DNA from: Candidatus Nanohalarchaeota archaeon
GTDB lineage: Archaea; EX4484-52; B79-G9
DNA length: 5,026 nt
Assembly (NCBI GenBank): GCA_017610545.1
Contig: JAFCBV010000060.1
Coordinates: 1-5,026 of the forward strand
Reading direction: 5' to 3'
The position numbers were made by a program, and so were the translations under genes. The notes below the pieces were generated by a model that saw nothing but the letters and a program-made list of their open reading frames with translations, had not been told where the DNA came from and did not search any database. The first letter of the stretch is position 1. Every line of letters starts with the position of its first letter. Positions 1 to 5,026 of the stretch are shown piece by piece.

Positions 1-809
1 GGGAGAGGATGCATCAATATCATATCATTTTTTGCCTTACTCATGATGTTCTCATCTATATAGTAACTGCCTTTGATGTCTGTATACTCTTTTTCTGAGC
101 CGAAACGCTCTTTCTGGATTCTTGTAGCATAGAGAACATCAAGACCTTTAATTGAATTCTCAATACCGTCTTTTTCTATGATGTGAATGCCCCTCTTTTC
201 CATATGGTGCACAACATAACGTGGCATTTCAAGTGCTTTGGGAGCAATGCATGTGACTTTAATACCTTTATATTTTGCGAGTGCATATGCCAGTGAGTGA
301 ACAGTCCTCCCATATTTAAGATCACCACAGAAGCCGATATTCAATCCGTCTATTTTTCCCTTTTCGTTCTTTATTGTAAAGAGATCAAGTATAGTCTGAG
401 TTGGATGATGGTGACCACCGTCTCCGCCATTTATTACAGGTATTTTCGCATAATCCGCTGCAACTTTAGCAGAGCCTTCCTGGGGATGTCTCATTGCGAT
501 TATATCTGCATAACCATCAACTGTCCTGATAGTATCTGCAAGAACCTCCCCCTTCTTCTCCGAAGTGGCTGTCGGATCTGCAAACCCTATCACTTCCCCA
601 CCGAGACGCAACATAGCAGACTCAAAAGAAAGCCGGGTCCTTGTGCTGGGCTCAAAGAAAAGAGACGCAAGAATTCTACCTTTGCATAAGCTACTGCCTT
701 TCTTCATAAGCACAAGCATTTTATCAGAAACAGAAAGAATATGGTCAAGCTCTTTGCGCGAGAGTTCTTCAATATTAATTATATCGCGTCCTTTAAAGTT
801 GAAGTTCAC
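1..809 (-). CDS. pyrB: Aspartate carbamoyltransferase catalytic subunit (partial, C-terminus off left edge)
   Basis: Catalyses carbamoyl phosphate + L-aspartate to N-carbamoyl-L-aspartate, the committed step of pyrimidine synthesis in the cytosol. I translated the minus strand from GTG at 809; 269 codons are in the window, against roughly 305-310 for the family, so about 40 residues are missing. Visible active-site motifs are the carbamoyl-phosphate loop FFEPSTRTRLSFE (residues 51-63), the '80s loop' TSEKKGE (82-88), R107 in the MRHPQEG stretch, GGDGGHHHPTQT (about 128-139), GDLKYGRTVHS (about 162-172), TRIQKER (about 229-235) and HPL at the very edge. These correspond to catalytic residues of E. 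coli PyrB (Ser52-Thr55, Lys84, Arg105, His134, Gln137, Arg167, Arg229, Gln231). The start is set by an in-frame TGA three codons upstream and a GGTGA ribosome site six bases before GTG. In many archaea pyrI follows; it would lie off the left edge. Identification is secure. Confidence 0.97.
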   Translation of the reverse strand, partial: MNFNFKGRDIINIEELSRKELDHILSVSDKMLVLMKKGSSLCKGRILASLFFEPSTRTRLSFESAMLRLGGEVIGFADPTATSEKKGEVLADTIRTVDGYADIIAMRHPQEGSAKVAADYAKIPVINGGDGGHHHPTQTILDLFTIKNEKGKIDGLNIGFCGDLKYGRTVHSLAYALAKYKGIKVTCIAPKALEMPRYVVHHMEKRGIHIIEKDGIENSIKGLDVLYATRIQKERFGSEKEYTDIKGSYYIDENIMSKAKNDMILMHPL

Positions 810-820
810 AAAAGTTCACC
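802..820 (-). promoter_or_regulatory. Ribosome binding site and 8-bp direct repeat at the pyrB start
   Basis: On the minus strand, GGTGA (820-816) lies six bases before the GTG start at 809 and matches the archaeal 16S 3' end. The octamer GTGAACTT occurs twice, 2 bp apart (plus-strand copies at 802-809 and 812-819). The first copy supplies the ribosome site and the second supplies the start codon and second codon. This pairing decides the start, because the frame is closed by TGA immediately upstream. Confidence 0.7.
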
Positions 821-839
821 AGAACATATTGGACAAATA

Positions 840-855
840 CTTTTATAAAGCTTTT
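840..855 (-). promoter_or_regulatory. pyrB promoter (archaeal BRE/TATA box)
   Basis: Minus-strand AAAAGCTTTATAAAAG is a good match to an archaeal purine-rich BRE followed by a TATA box. The box is centred near 845. With the usual 25-bp spacing, transcription would begin near 820, almost at the GGTGA ribosome site, giving a very short leader of about 10 bases before the GTG at 809. The start site is inferred from spacing only. Confidence 0.7.
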
Positions 856-920
856 AACGATTTCGCAACTTGACCGCGCAATCCAATCCAACCAAATACT
901 TCACCCCCTCATCATCTTCG

Positions 921-932
921 GCTTTATAAAAA
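921..932 (+). promoter_or_regulatory. Promoter of the DUF58-VWA operon (TATA box), probable leaderless transcript
   Basis: GCTTTATAAAAA is an archaeal TATA box whose centre is about 27 bp before the ATG at 954. TATA-to-start spacing of this size places the transcription start at or within a base or two of the ATG, so the first mRNA is probably leaderless. The bases just before the ATG (about 936-953) contain no GGAGGTGA-like site, which agrees. It shares the 11-mer GCTTTATAAAA with the divergent pyrB promoter (inverted copies at 841-851 and 921-931). The bases upstream do not form a strong purine-rich BRE. Confidence 0.7.
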
Positions 933-953
933 TAAACATAACAAATATACCCT

Positions 954-1880
954 ATGACAAGCACTAATTCCCCAAACAATAATCCATCCCAAAAAACCAC
1001 AAAAGACATCATCAAAAAAGTCAAAAAAATCGAATTCAAAGTCAACTCGCACGTTGACTCACTGATATGCGGCGCCTATAACTCACGCTTCCGCGGGCAA
1101 GGCATGGAATTCAGCGAAGTGAGAGAGTATCAGGTAGGCGACGACATACGGACAATCGACTGGAACGTAACAGCGCGGATGGGCCATCCCTTCGTCAAAG
1201 AATTCATCGAAGAGCGGGACCTCTGCGTCTATGTCGTCTTTGACGTATCAGGATCCCTTGACTTCGGGACCCAGAACGCATTCAAAAAAGACATCGGAAT
1301 AGAACTCATCGCAAGCATAGCCTTCATGTGCCTCAAAAACAATGACCGTATAGGACTTGTCCTTTCAAGTGACAGGATAGAAAAACATTTACCTGCAAGA
1401 AAAGGACGCAGGCATGTTTTCTCAATGATACACACCCTTGCAGAGTGCAAACCAGAAGGCAAAGGCACTGACCTTTCCGCACCTTTAGCATACCTTGCAA
1501 AAGTGTTAAAAAGAAAAAGCATCATATTTTTAATCTCAGACTTCATGGACAATATAGAAAAAGTAGACACAGCACTGAAAGCACTTGCAAAGCGCCATGA
1601 CATCATCGCTGTATCAATAGAGGATTTAAGGGAACTTGTCATGCCTGACATCGGCCTGATCGAACTTGAAGACGAAGAGACAGGCGAGCAATTGATGGTC
1701 AATACATCTGATGCAGAATTCCTAAAAGAATACTCAAAAGTAGTCACCGAACACAAGACAGCAATCCAAAAGATGTTTCAGAAGCGCAAAATCGACACTA
1801 TCAAAATAGACACAAAAGACGGCTGGATCAAACCCATAATGACACATTTCCAAAAAAGAAAACATATGAAGCAACGGTAA
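954..1880 (+). CDS. DUF58 family protein (cytosolic, VWA-like fold)
   Basis: A 308-residue DUF58 protein with no transmembrane segment, so probably cytosolic. After a polar N-terminus (1-18, Asn/Ser/Thr-rich) the diagnostic DUF58 core runs through residues 44-88: SRFRGQGMEFSEVREY, then VGDDIRTIDWNVTAR and PFVKEFIEER. A VWA-like metal-site pattern follows: DVSGS (D97, S99, S101), GKGT with T172, and ISDF (D196) after a hydrophobic strand. Family knowledge: DUF58 proteins are usually encoded beside MoxR AAA+ ATPases and VWA proteins; their biochemical role is not well defined, but they are thought to be partners in chaperone-like or complex-assembly machinery. Length fits the soluble subtype. 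It is the promoter-proximal gene, starts at an apparently leaderless ATG, and is followed 6 bp later by the next gene. The family call is firm; the function is not. Confidence 0.95.
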   Translation: MTSTNSPNNNPSQKTTKDIIKKVKKIEFKVNSHVDSLICGAYNSRFRGQGMEFSEVREYQVGDDIRTIDWNVTARMGHPFVKEFIEERDLCVYVVFDVSGSLDFGTQNAFKKDIGIELIASIAFMCLKNNDRIGLVLSSDRIEKHLPARKGRRHVFSMIHTLAECKPEGKGTDLSAPLAYLAKVLKRKSIIFLISDFMDNIEKVDTALKALAKRHDIIAVSIEDLRELVMPDIGLIELEDEETGEQLMVNTSDAEFLKEYSKVVTEHKTAIQKMFQKRKIDTIKIDTKDGWIKPIMTHFQKRKHMKQR

Positions 1881-1886
1881 TATTAT

Positions 1887-2441
1887 ATGTCAGATATACT
1901 CCACGCAATAGGCCAGATTCCAATCATACCAATCTCAATAATCCTTTTCATGCTCCTCGCAGTGATAACAGTAACAAGCAAAGAAAAGAAGAAAGATTGT
2001 TTCAGGTTTATAAAAGGCATTTTCATTACCATCATCATCTCACTTGCCGTCTTTTCATCTGTCGCTGTACTCAAGTACGCAAGCTACCTGAAACTTGACA
2101 TCATGCAACTCGATGTATGGGAAGTGCTATTTTTCGGACTCATCCTCGGATACATTATTTTCTCACGATCCCTATCTGAAGGAAAAGGAATCATTCCCAT
2201 AAACATACCCTACCCTGTGAAACAAGCAGCACTTTTCCTTGCAGTATTTGCCTGCCTCTGGAAAGCGAATATCGGCTTTGAGACGTACTGGCTGGTCGTC
2301 GCAGTCATGCCATTTAATATCATATACCACCTGTACTATGTCAAGGCACTTGACAGGATTTTCGTATGGATAATGAAAATCAGCGAAAAACTCGACAAGA
2401 CTTGGGTGGGCGGGGCTCGAGAAAGAGAAGACAAAAAATAA
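1887..2441 (+). CDS. Unrecognised five-helix membrane protein
   Basis: A 184-residue protein I do not recognise. Hydrophobic segments at about 11-30, 43-62, 77-94, 112-126 and 135-152 suggest five transmembrane helices. Positive charges cluster in the loops after helix 1 (SKEKKKDCFR), after helix 3 and after helix 5, which predicts N-terminus out and C-terminus in. A possibly amphipathic segment (about 153-172) and a charged tail follow. It starts 6 bp after the DUF58 stop with only a weak ribosome site (GGT at 1876-1878), so translational coupling is likely. Position between DUF58 and a BatA-like VWA gene suggests a membrane component of the same complex; Bat-type operons often carry a small membrane protein here, but this one has more helices than the single-pass kind. 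The stop TAA comes right after a run of six A, and coding character continues in the -1 frame, so the protein may be longer (see the 2366-2599 entry). Confidence 0.8.
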   Translation: MSDILHAIGQIPIIPISIILFMLLAVITVTSKEKKKDCFRFIKGIFITIIISLAVFSSVAVLKYASYLKLDIMQLDVWEVLFFGLILGYIIFSRSLSEGKGIIPINIPYPVKQAALFLAVFACLWKANIGFETYWLVVAVMPFNIIYHLYYVKALDRIFVWIMKISEKLDKTWVGGAREREDKK

Positions 2442-2599
2442 TCCATCATGCGCTTGAACAAATCGTAGACAAACAGCACATTCGTGTGCTTGAGCGCAGC
2501 GAAACACACCTGATGATCAACCTTTCAGAAGGTTGGGAAACCACAAAACACAAAGGGGATATAGATAATAAACCAAAAGGAAAAAAATATAGTGAATGA
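2366..2599 (+). CDS. Small reading frame, or out-of-frame C-terminal extension of the five-helix protein
   Basis: An open frame of 77 codons that overlaps the end of the membrane-protein gene and fills the otherwise empty 168 bases before the VWA gene. The part after the A6 run (from 2438; 53 residues) looks coding: codon choice (GAA, AAA, ATC, GAC) resembles the neighbours, and the translation has a plausible helix-then-strand pattern (ALEQIVDKQHIRVLERSE, then LMINLSEGW) followed by a basic, low-complexity tail. The part before it (residues 1-24) is a strongly basic stretch and looks like an overprinted shadow. Three readings are possible: a separate gene starting at ATG 2366 (AGGAT six bases upstream) or TTG 2402; a C-terminus lost from the upstream gene by a 1-base deletion in the A run; or programmed -1 frameshifting. 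The fused product would be 237 residues. No family recognised. Confidence 0.4.
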   Translation: MDNENQRKTRQDLGGRGSRKRRQKIIHHALEQIVDKQHIRVLERSETHLMINLSEGWETTKHKGDIDNKPKGKKYSE

Positions 2600-2610
2600 G
2601 AGTGAATGAG
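2591..2610 (+). repeat. Perfect 10-bp tandem duplication at a stop/start junction
   Basis: AGTGAATGAG occurs twice in direct succession (2591-2600 and 2601-2610). The first copy contains the TGA stop (2597-2599) of the small upstream frame. The second copy supplies AGTGA (2601-2605), the likely ribosome site for the VWA gene seven bases before its ATG at 2613. Confidence 0.85.
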
Positions 2611-2612
2611 TG

Positions 2613-3560
2613 ATGCATTTCGAGCAGCCGCAGTGGCTAATACTATTCGCGCTTGTGCCGATGATATACTTCCTCTACCACTTCAGTGCGCACAAAAGGA
2701 AAGCATCAGCCATAAAGTTTTCCAACATCTCCCTTCTCAAGACCGCCATGAAAGGAAAAAGCGGTCGCTACAGGACAAGAGCGCTCTTCTACCTGAACAT
2801 GATCATTGTCATCAGCATTATCTTCGCACTCGCAGACCCATACATCGTACTCCCGCACAAGGGCGAAGGCGTCAATGTCGTGCTTGCACTTGACGTATCA
2901 GGAAGCATGAGCGCCCCGGACTATAAACCGAACCGGATGGAAGCAGCAAAAAGATCAGCAAAGATATTCATCGACAGCCTTGAGCCAACAGACAGGGCAG
3001 GTATCGTCATCTTTTCCGAAGGAGCCACTACGCAGTCATTCCTGACTAAATCAAGAGACCGTACTCTCTCAAATCTCGCATCCACCAAAGTCCAGCAGGG
3101 AAAGACTGCAATCGGCGACGGCCTTGCCCTTGCCATTGACATGGTAACCTCAGTTGAATCAAAAAAGAAAGTTGTGATCCTACTAAGCGACGGCGTCAAC
3201 AACGCCGGTATCGTATCACCTGTTGAAGGCATAGCATTTGCAAAAGCACATGACATCAAGGTCTACACAGTAGGCATGGGCTCAAACGAGAAAGTCGTAC
3301 TCGGAACAGACTGGTTCGGCAGGCCAGTCTATGCAGAGTTTGACGAAGCAACATTAAAGATGATTGCAAAAGAAACAAACGGCGAATACTTCAAATCAGT
3401 CGACGACAACACACTCGACGACATCTATGATGCACTCTCTGAAAAGATTGAGCGCAAGAACCAGGAAACAAGCACAAGAATGTGGTTTATCATACTTGCA
3501 TTCGCTCTTGTCGTAATAGAATTTTACCTGAGATATGTAAAATACCGGGTGTTATCGTAA
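2613..3560 (+). CDS. BatA-like VWA domain membrane protein
   Basis: A 315-residue membrane-anchored VWA protein of the BatA/aerotolerance type. From the ATG at 2613 there are two N-terminal helices (about 8-23 and 57-75) with a basic loop between them, then a VWA domain from about residue 87 with a complete metal-ion-dependent adhesion site: DVSGSM (D94, S96, S98), GKTAIGDG (T165) and LLSDGVNN (D193). A C-terminal helix (about 290-307) precedes the short basic tail RYVKYRVLS. Basic loops on the inner side put the VWA domain outside the cell membrane, as known for BatA. Family knowledge: such proteins act with MoxR ATPases and partner VWA proteins in assembling or maturing other complexes. GTG at 2610 is an alternative start; I prefer ATG 2613 because AGTGA (2601-2605) is then seven bases upstream. 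Its TAA overlaps the next ATG by one base. Confidence 0.93.
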   Translation: MHFEQPQWLILFALVPMIYFLYHFSAHKRKASAIKFSNISLLKTAMKGKSGRYRTRALFYLNMIIVISIIFALADPYIVLPHKGEGVNVVLALDVSGSMSAPDYKPNRMEAAKRSAKIFIDSLEPTDRAGIVIFSEGATTQSFLTKSRDRTLSNLASTKVQQGKTAIGDGLALAIDMVTSVESKKKVVILLSDGVNNAGIVSPVEGIAFAKAHDIKVYTVGMGSNEKVVLGTDWFGRPVYAEFDEATLKMIAKETNGEYFKSVDDNTLDDIYDALSEKIERKNQETSTRMWFIILAFALVVIEFYLRYVKYRVLS

Positions 3561-5026
3561 TGTCGCGCCTCTGGATAATAACCCTCATCTTCATCTTGTC
3601 ACTAAGCCCAATCGCCTGTGCAGCAGACGAACTTAAAATCGAAAAGATTGCCGACCCCGCAACAATCGAAAGCAGCGGCACAATCAAGATTCTTCTGAAC
3701 ATCTCCAATCCTTTTGACAGCGACATCATCGTCAAAATCAGGGATATAAACTCAGTAGGCGGCACCACAATTGACACACAGTGCATACAGGGAACAATTC
3801 CTGCCAACGCAGTCGGCATTTCAGAGTACGAAAGCATTCAGGTTCACAACCCCGGCACTTTCACCCTTGGAACTCTCGAAGTGAAATATACAAACCCCCT
3901 GACCGGCAAAGAGGAAATTGCGACAAGCAAAAATAAAGTTGATGTCACAGTCACCGGTGGGAACCCCAATGTCGCATTCTCAAGCACTTCAACCAAGCTC
4001 GAATGCCAGTTTGATGAGGAAGAACAACAGCAGCAGGAAGAACAGCAAAAATCAGAAGAAGAACAAAAGCGCGAGGAAATGCAGAAAAATATGGAAGAAT
4101 TAAAGCAACAGCAGGACGAGATGCAAAAAAAGCTTTCAGAATCAAGACAGAAAACAAACCAGGACATGAACTCAGTCAAGCAGCAGCAACAACAGGAAGC
4201 AAAAGAAGCAAACGAGAAACTCGACAGAGAGCTTTCAGACAGGCTCTCTGAAAACAAGGACTTTCAGGACATGAAAAAAGAACTAGAGGACAAAGGCTAT
4301 CAGGAAAAAAACAAGGCGCGCAGCGCACTAAAAGACAACGAAACAGAATTTAAGTACGAATACGAAAAGCCAAGCGGAGAAAAAGGCGAAATCACAGGCA
4401 AGATGAAAGACGGAAAAATAGAGGACCTCAAGAAATTTTCCGATGACGACCAAAAAGACCTCGACAAAAAATTATCCGAAAACAAAGACTTCCAGGACGC
4501 TGCACAAAGACTTCAAAAAGAAGGATTTACACCAGATAAAAAAGAGTTTGACGGCCTGAATTCAAAAAACGAAACTGACTTCAACTACCAATACAAAAGA
4601 CCGGACGGCGAAACCGCAAACATCACAGGCAACATCAAAAACGGAGAAATCTCAGACATCGGGATAAAAACAAGCCTGGACGAAAAAAAAGTAATGGACG
4701 CGCTCTCAAACAACTCTGACTTCAAAAAACTCAATGACGAACTCCTCTCAAAAGGCTTTGAGAAACAAGACTTTGAGTTGAAATCCTTCCGGAAAAACGA
4801 AAGCAGTTTCTCCGCAATGTATTCAAATGGGAACGAGACAGTAAACATCACCGGCAACGTAAAACAAGTTGAAGACAAAGTAAAAGTATATGACATAAAA
4901 CTAGAAGACAACCGAACCCTCTTTGACAAACTAAAAATCCCCTTACTCTTGATATTAATACTAGCCGGCATCTACAGCTACCTAAGATACCTCAAGCGCG
5001 ACATCACAGGCAGCACCGAAATCACA
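3560..5026 (+). CDS. Exported, membrane-anchored BatD-like protein with three extracellular repeats (partial, 3' end off window)
   Basis: An open frame of 489 codons that reaches the right edge with no stop. The ATG lies in TAATG, overlapping the VWA stop by one base, with GGTG (3548-3551) eight bases upstream, so it is translated with the VWA gene. Order of parts: signal peptide 1-22 (hydrophobic core ending near ACAA/DE); a beta-rich, Ig-like region about 25-133; a Gln/Glu/Lys-rich coiled coil about 150-225; three related repeats (226-289, 300-367, 376-446), each a charged helix with (S)(E/N)NxDF...GF/GY followed by strands carrying an aromatic Y/F pattern and ITG; a transmembrane helix about 459-475; then a basic cytosolic start (YLKRD). 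Signal peptide, beta domain, coiled coil and one C-terminal helix resemble the BatD layout, but the repeats are not something I know from BatD. Most of the protein should lie outside the cell, next to the VWA domain. I infer a partner or scaffold role; no catalytic motif is visible. Confidence 0.88.
   Translation, partial: MSRLWIITLIFILSLSPIACAADELKIEKIADPATIESSGTIKILLNISNPFDSDIIVKIRDINSVGGTTIDTQCIQGTIPANAVGISEYESIQVHNPGTFTLGTLEVKYTNPLTGKEEIATSKNKVDVTVTGGNPNVAFSSTSTKLECQFDEEEQQQQEEQQKSEEEQKREEMQKNMEELKQQQDEMQKKLSESRQKTNQDMNSVKQQQQQEAKEANEKLDRELSDRLSENKDFQDMKKELEDKGYQEKNKARSALKDNETEFKYEYEKPSGEKGEITGKMKDGKIEDLKKFSDDDQKDLDKKLSENKDFQDAAQRLQKEGFTPDKKEFDGLNSKNETDFNYQYKRPDGETANITGNIKNGEISDIGIKTSLDEKKVMDALSNNSDFKKLNDELLSKGFEKQDFELKSFRKNESSFSAMYSNGNETVNITGNVKQVEDKVKVYDIKLEDNRTLFDKLKIPLLLILILAGIYSYLRYLKRDITGSTEIT
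4235..4426 (+). repeat. Protein repeat copy 1 (residues 226-289)
   Basis: First copy of a unit of about 76 residues in the exported protein. It contains LSENKDFQDMKKELEDKGY, then NETEFKYEYEKPSGE, then EITGKMKDGKIEDL. The DF of this copy (234-235) and of copy 2 (310-311) are 76 residues apart. A helix followed by beta strands is the apparent secondary structure. Confidence 0.8.
4457..4660 (+). repeat. Protein repeat copy 2 (residues 300-367)
   Basis: Second copy, the closest to copy 1: LSENKDFQDAAQRLQKEGF, NETDFNYQYKRPDGE and NITGNIKNGEISDI. It shares the nine-residue string LSENKDFQD with copy 1, but the DNA under it differs at several third positions, so the duplication is old and kept by protein-level selection. 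Confidence 0.8.
4685..4897 (+). repeat. Protein repeat copy 3 (residues 376-446)
   Basis: Third, most diverged copy: LSNNSDFKKLNDELLSKGF, NESSFSAMYSNGNE and NITGNVKQVEDK, ending about a dozen residues before the transmembrane helix. The DF and ITG landmarks are 77 and 75 residues after those of copy 2. The proline-glycine turn of copies 1 and 2 (PSGE, PDGE) is here SNGNE. Confidence 0.75.

Noticed and set aside
793..819. Tiny out-of-frame upstream reading frame at GTG 819 (eight codons) overlapping the pyrB start
   Set aside because: With the inferred transcription start near 820 its GTG would lie at the very 5' end, and the same bases serve as the ribosome site; nothing supports translation.
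297..873. Plus-strand open frames opposite pyrB
   Set aside because: They lie antisense to a secure pyrB frame with intact active-site motifs; their translations are low-complexity and resemble no family.
854..1045. Minus-strand frame of 63 codons across the intergenic region
   Set aside because: It runs through both the TATA box of the operon and the start of DUF58; no promoter or ribosome site of its own was seen.
2404..2415. G-run cluster GGGTGGGCGGGG as a possible quadruplex or frameshift stimulator
   Set aside because: Only three G-runs are present, and it lies upstream rather than downstream of the A6 run, which is the wrong side for a frameshift stimulator.
2531..2542. Small inverted repeat GGTT-GGGA-AACC
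   Set aside because: A four-base stem is too short to call a terminator or a regulatory hairpin, and it lies inside apparent coding sequence.
3605..3622. Possible lipobox cysteine (C20) in the signal peptide of the exported protein
   Set aside because: The residues before it are SPIA; proline at -3 does not fit the lipobox, and a normal cleavage two residues later (ACAA/DE) reads better.
3844..4257. Minus-strand Ser/Cys-rich frame
   Set aside because: It is the antisense image of the Gln/Glu codon-rich coiled coil; the composition is fully explained by CAG/GAA repeats on the plus strand.

Overview
This window most likely comes from an archaeon. The evidence is two strong archaeal-type TATA boxes (both carrying the 11-mer GCTTTATAAAA), one transcript that looks leaderless, GGTG/GTGA-type Shine-Dalgarno sequences, and protein sequences that read as archaeal. 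The DNA is moderately AT-rich. I cannot name the lineage; a euryarchaeal or DPANN-type genome would both fit. No RNA genes, insertion sequences, CRISPR arrays or terminators are visible.

Layout. Positions 1-809 (minus strand) hold most of pyrB, the catalytic chain of aspartate carbamoyltransferase; its C-terminus lies off the left edge. Positions 810-953 are a divergent promoter region with two back-to-back TATA boxes. From 954 to the right edge, all genes are on the plus strand and closely packed: a soluble DUF58 protein (954-1880), an unrecognised five-helix membrane protein (1887-2441), a small out-of-phase reading frame that may be its displaced C-terminus (up to 2599), a BatA-type membrane-anchored von Willebrand A (VWA) protein (2613-3560), and a large secreted, membrane-anchored protein (3560 to beyond 5026). 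The last has an N-terminal beta-rich region, a Gln/Glu-rich coiled coil, three copies of a repeat of about 76 residues and a transmembrane helix.

How the genes may work together. DUF58 plus VWA membrane protein plus a large exported anchored protein is the architecture of the Bat-type / MoxR-associated systems. In those, a cytosolic AAA+ ATPase (MoxR) normally works with DUF58 and VWA proteins. Here no MoxR gene is in view: the operon appears to start with the DUF58 gene, whose own promoter sits just upstream, and the next gene to the left is the divergent pyrB. Charge distribution suggests that the BatA-like VWA domain and the repeat protein both face outside, while DUF58 and the tail of the five-helix protein face the cytosol. 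The arrangement therefore looks like a trans-envelope assembly. Its least familiar parts are the five-helix protein, the possible frameshift at its end, and the triplicated, sequon-rich extracellular domain.

Across the whole window the plus strand is rich in A and C, whichever way the genes point. This suggests a replication-linked strand bias rather than foreign origin of one gene block.
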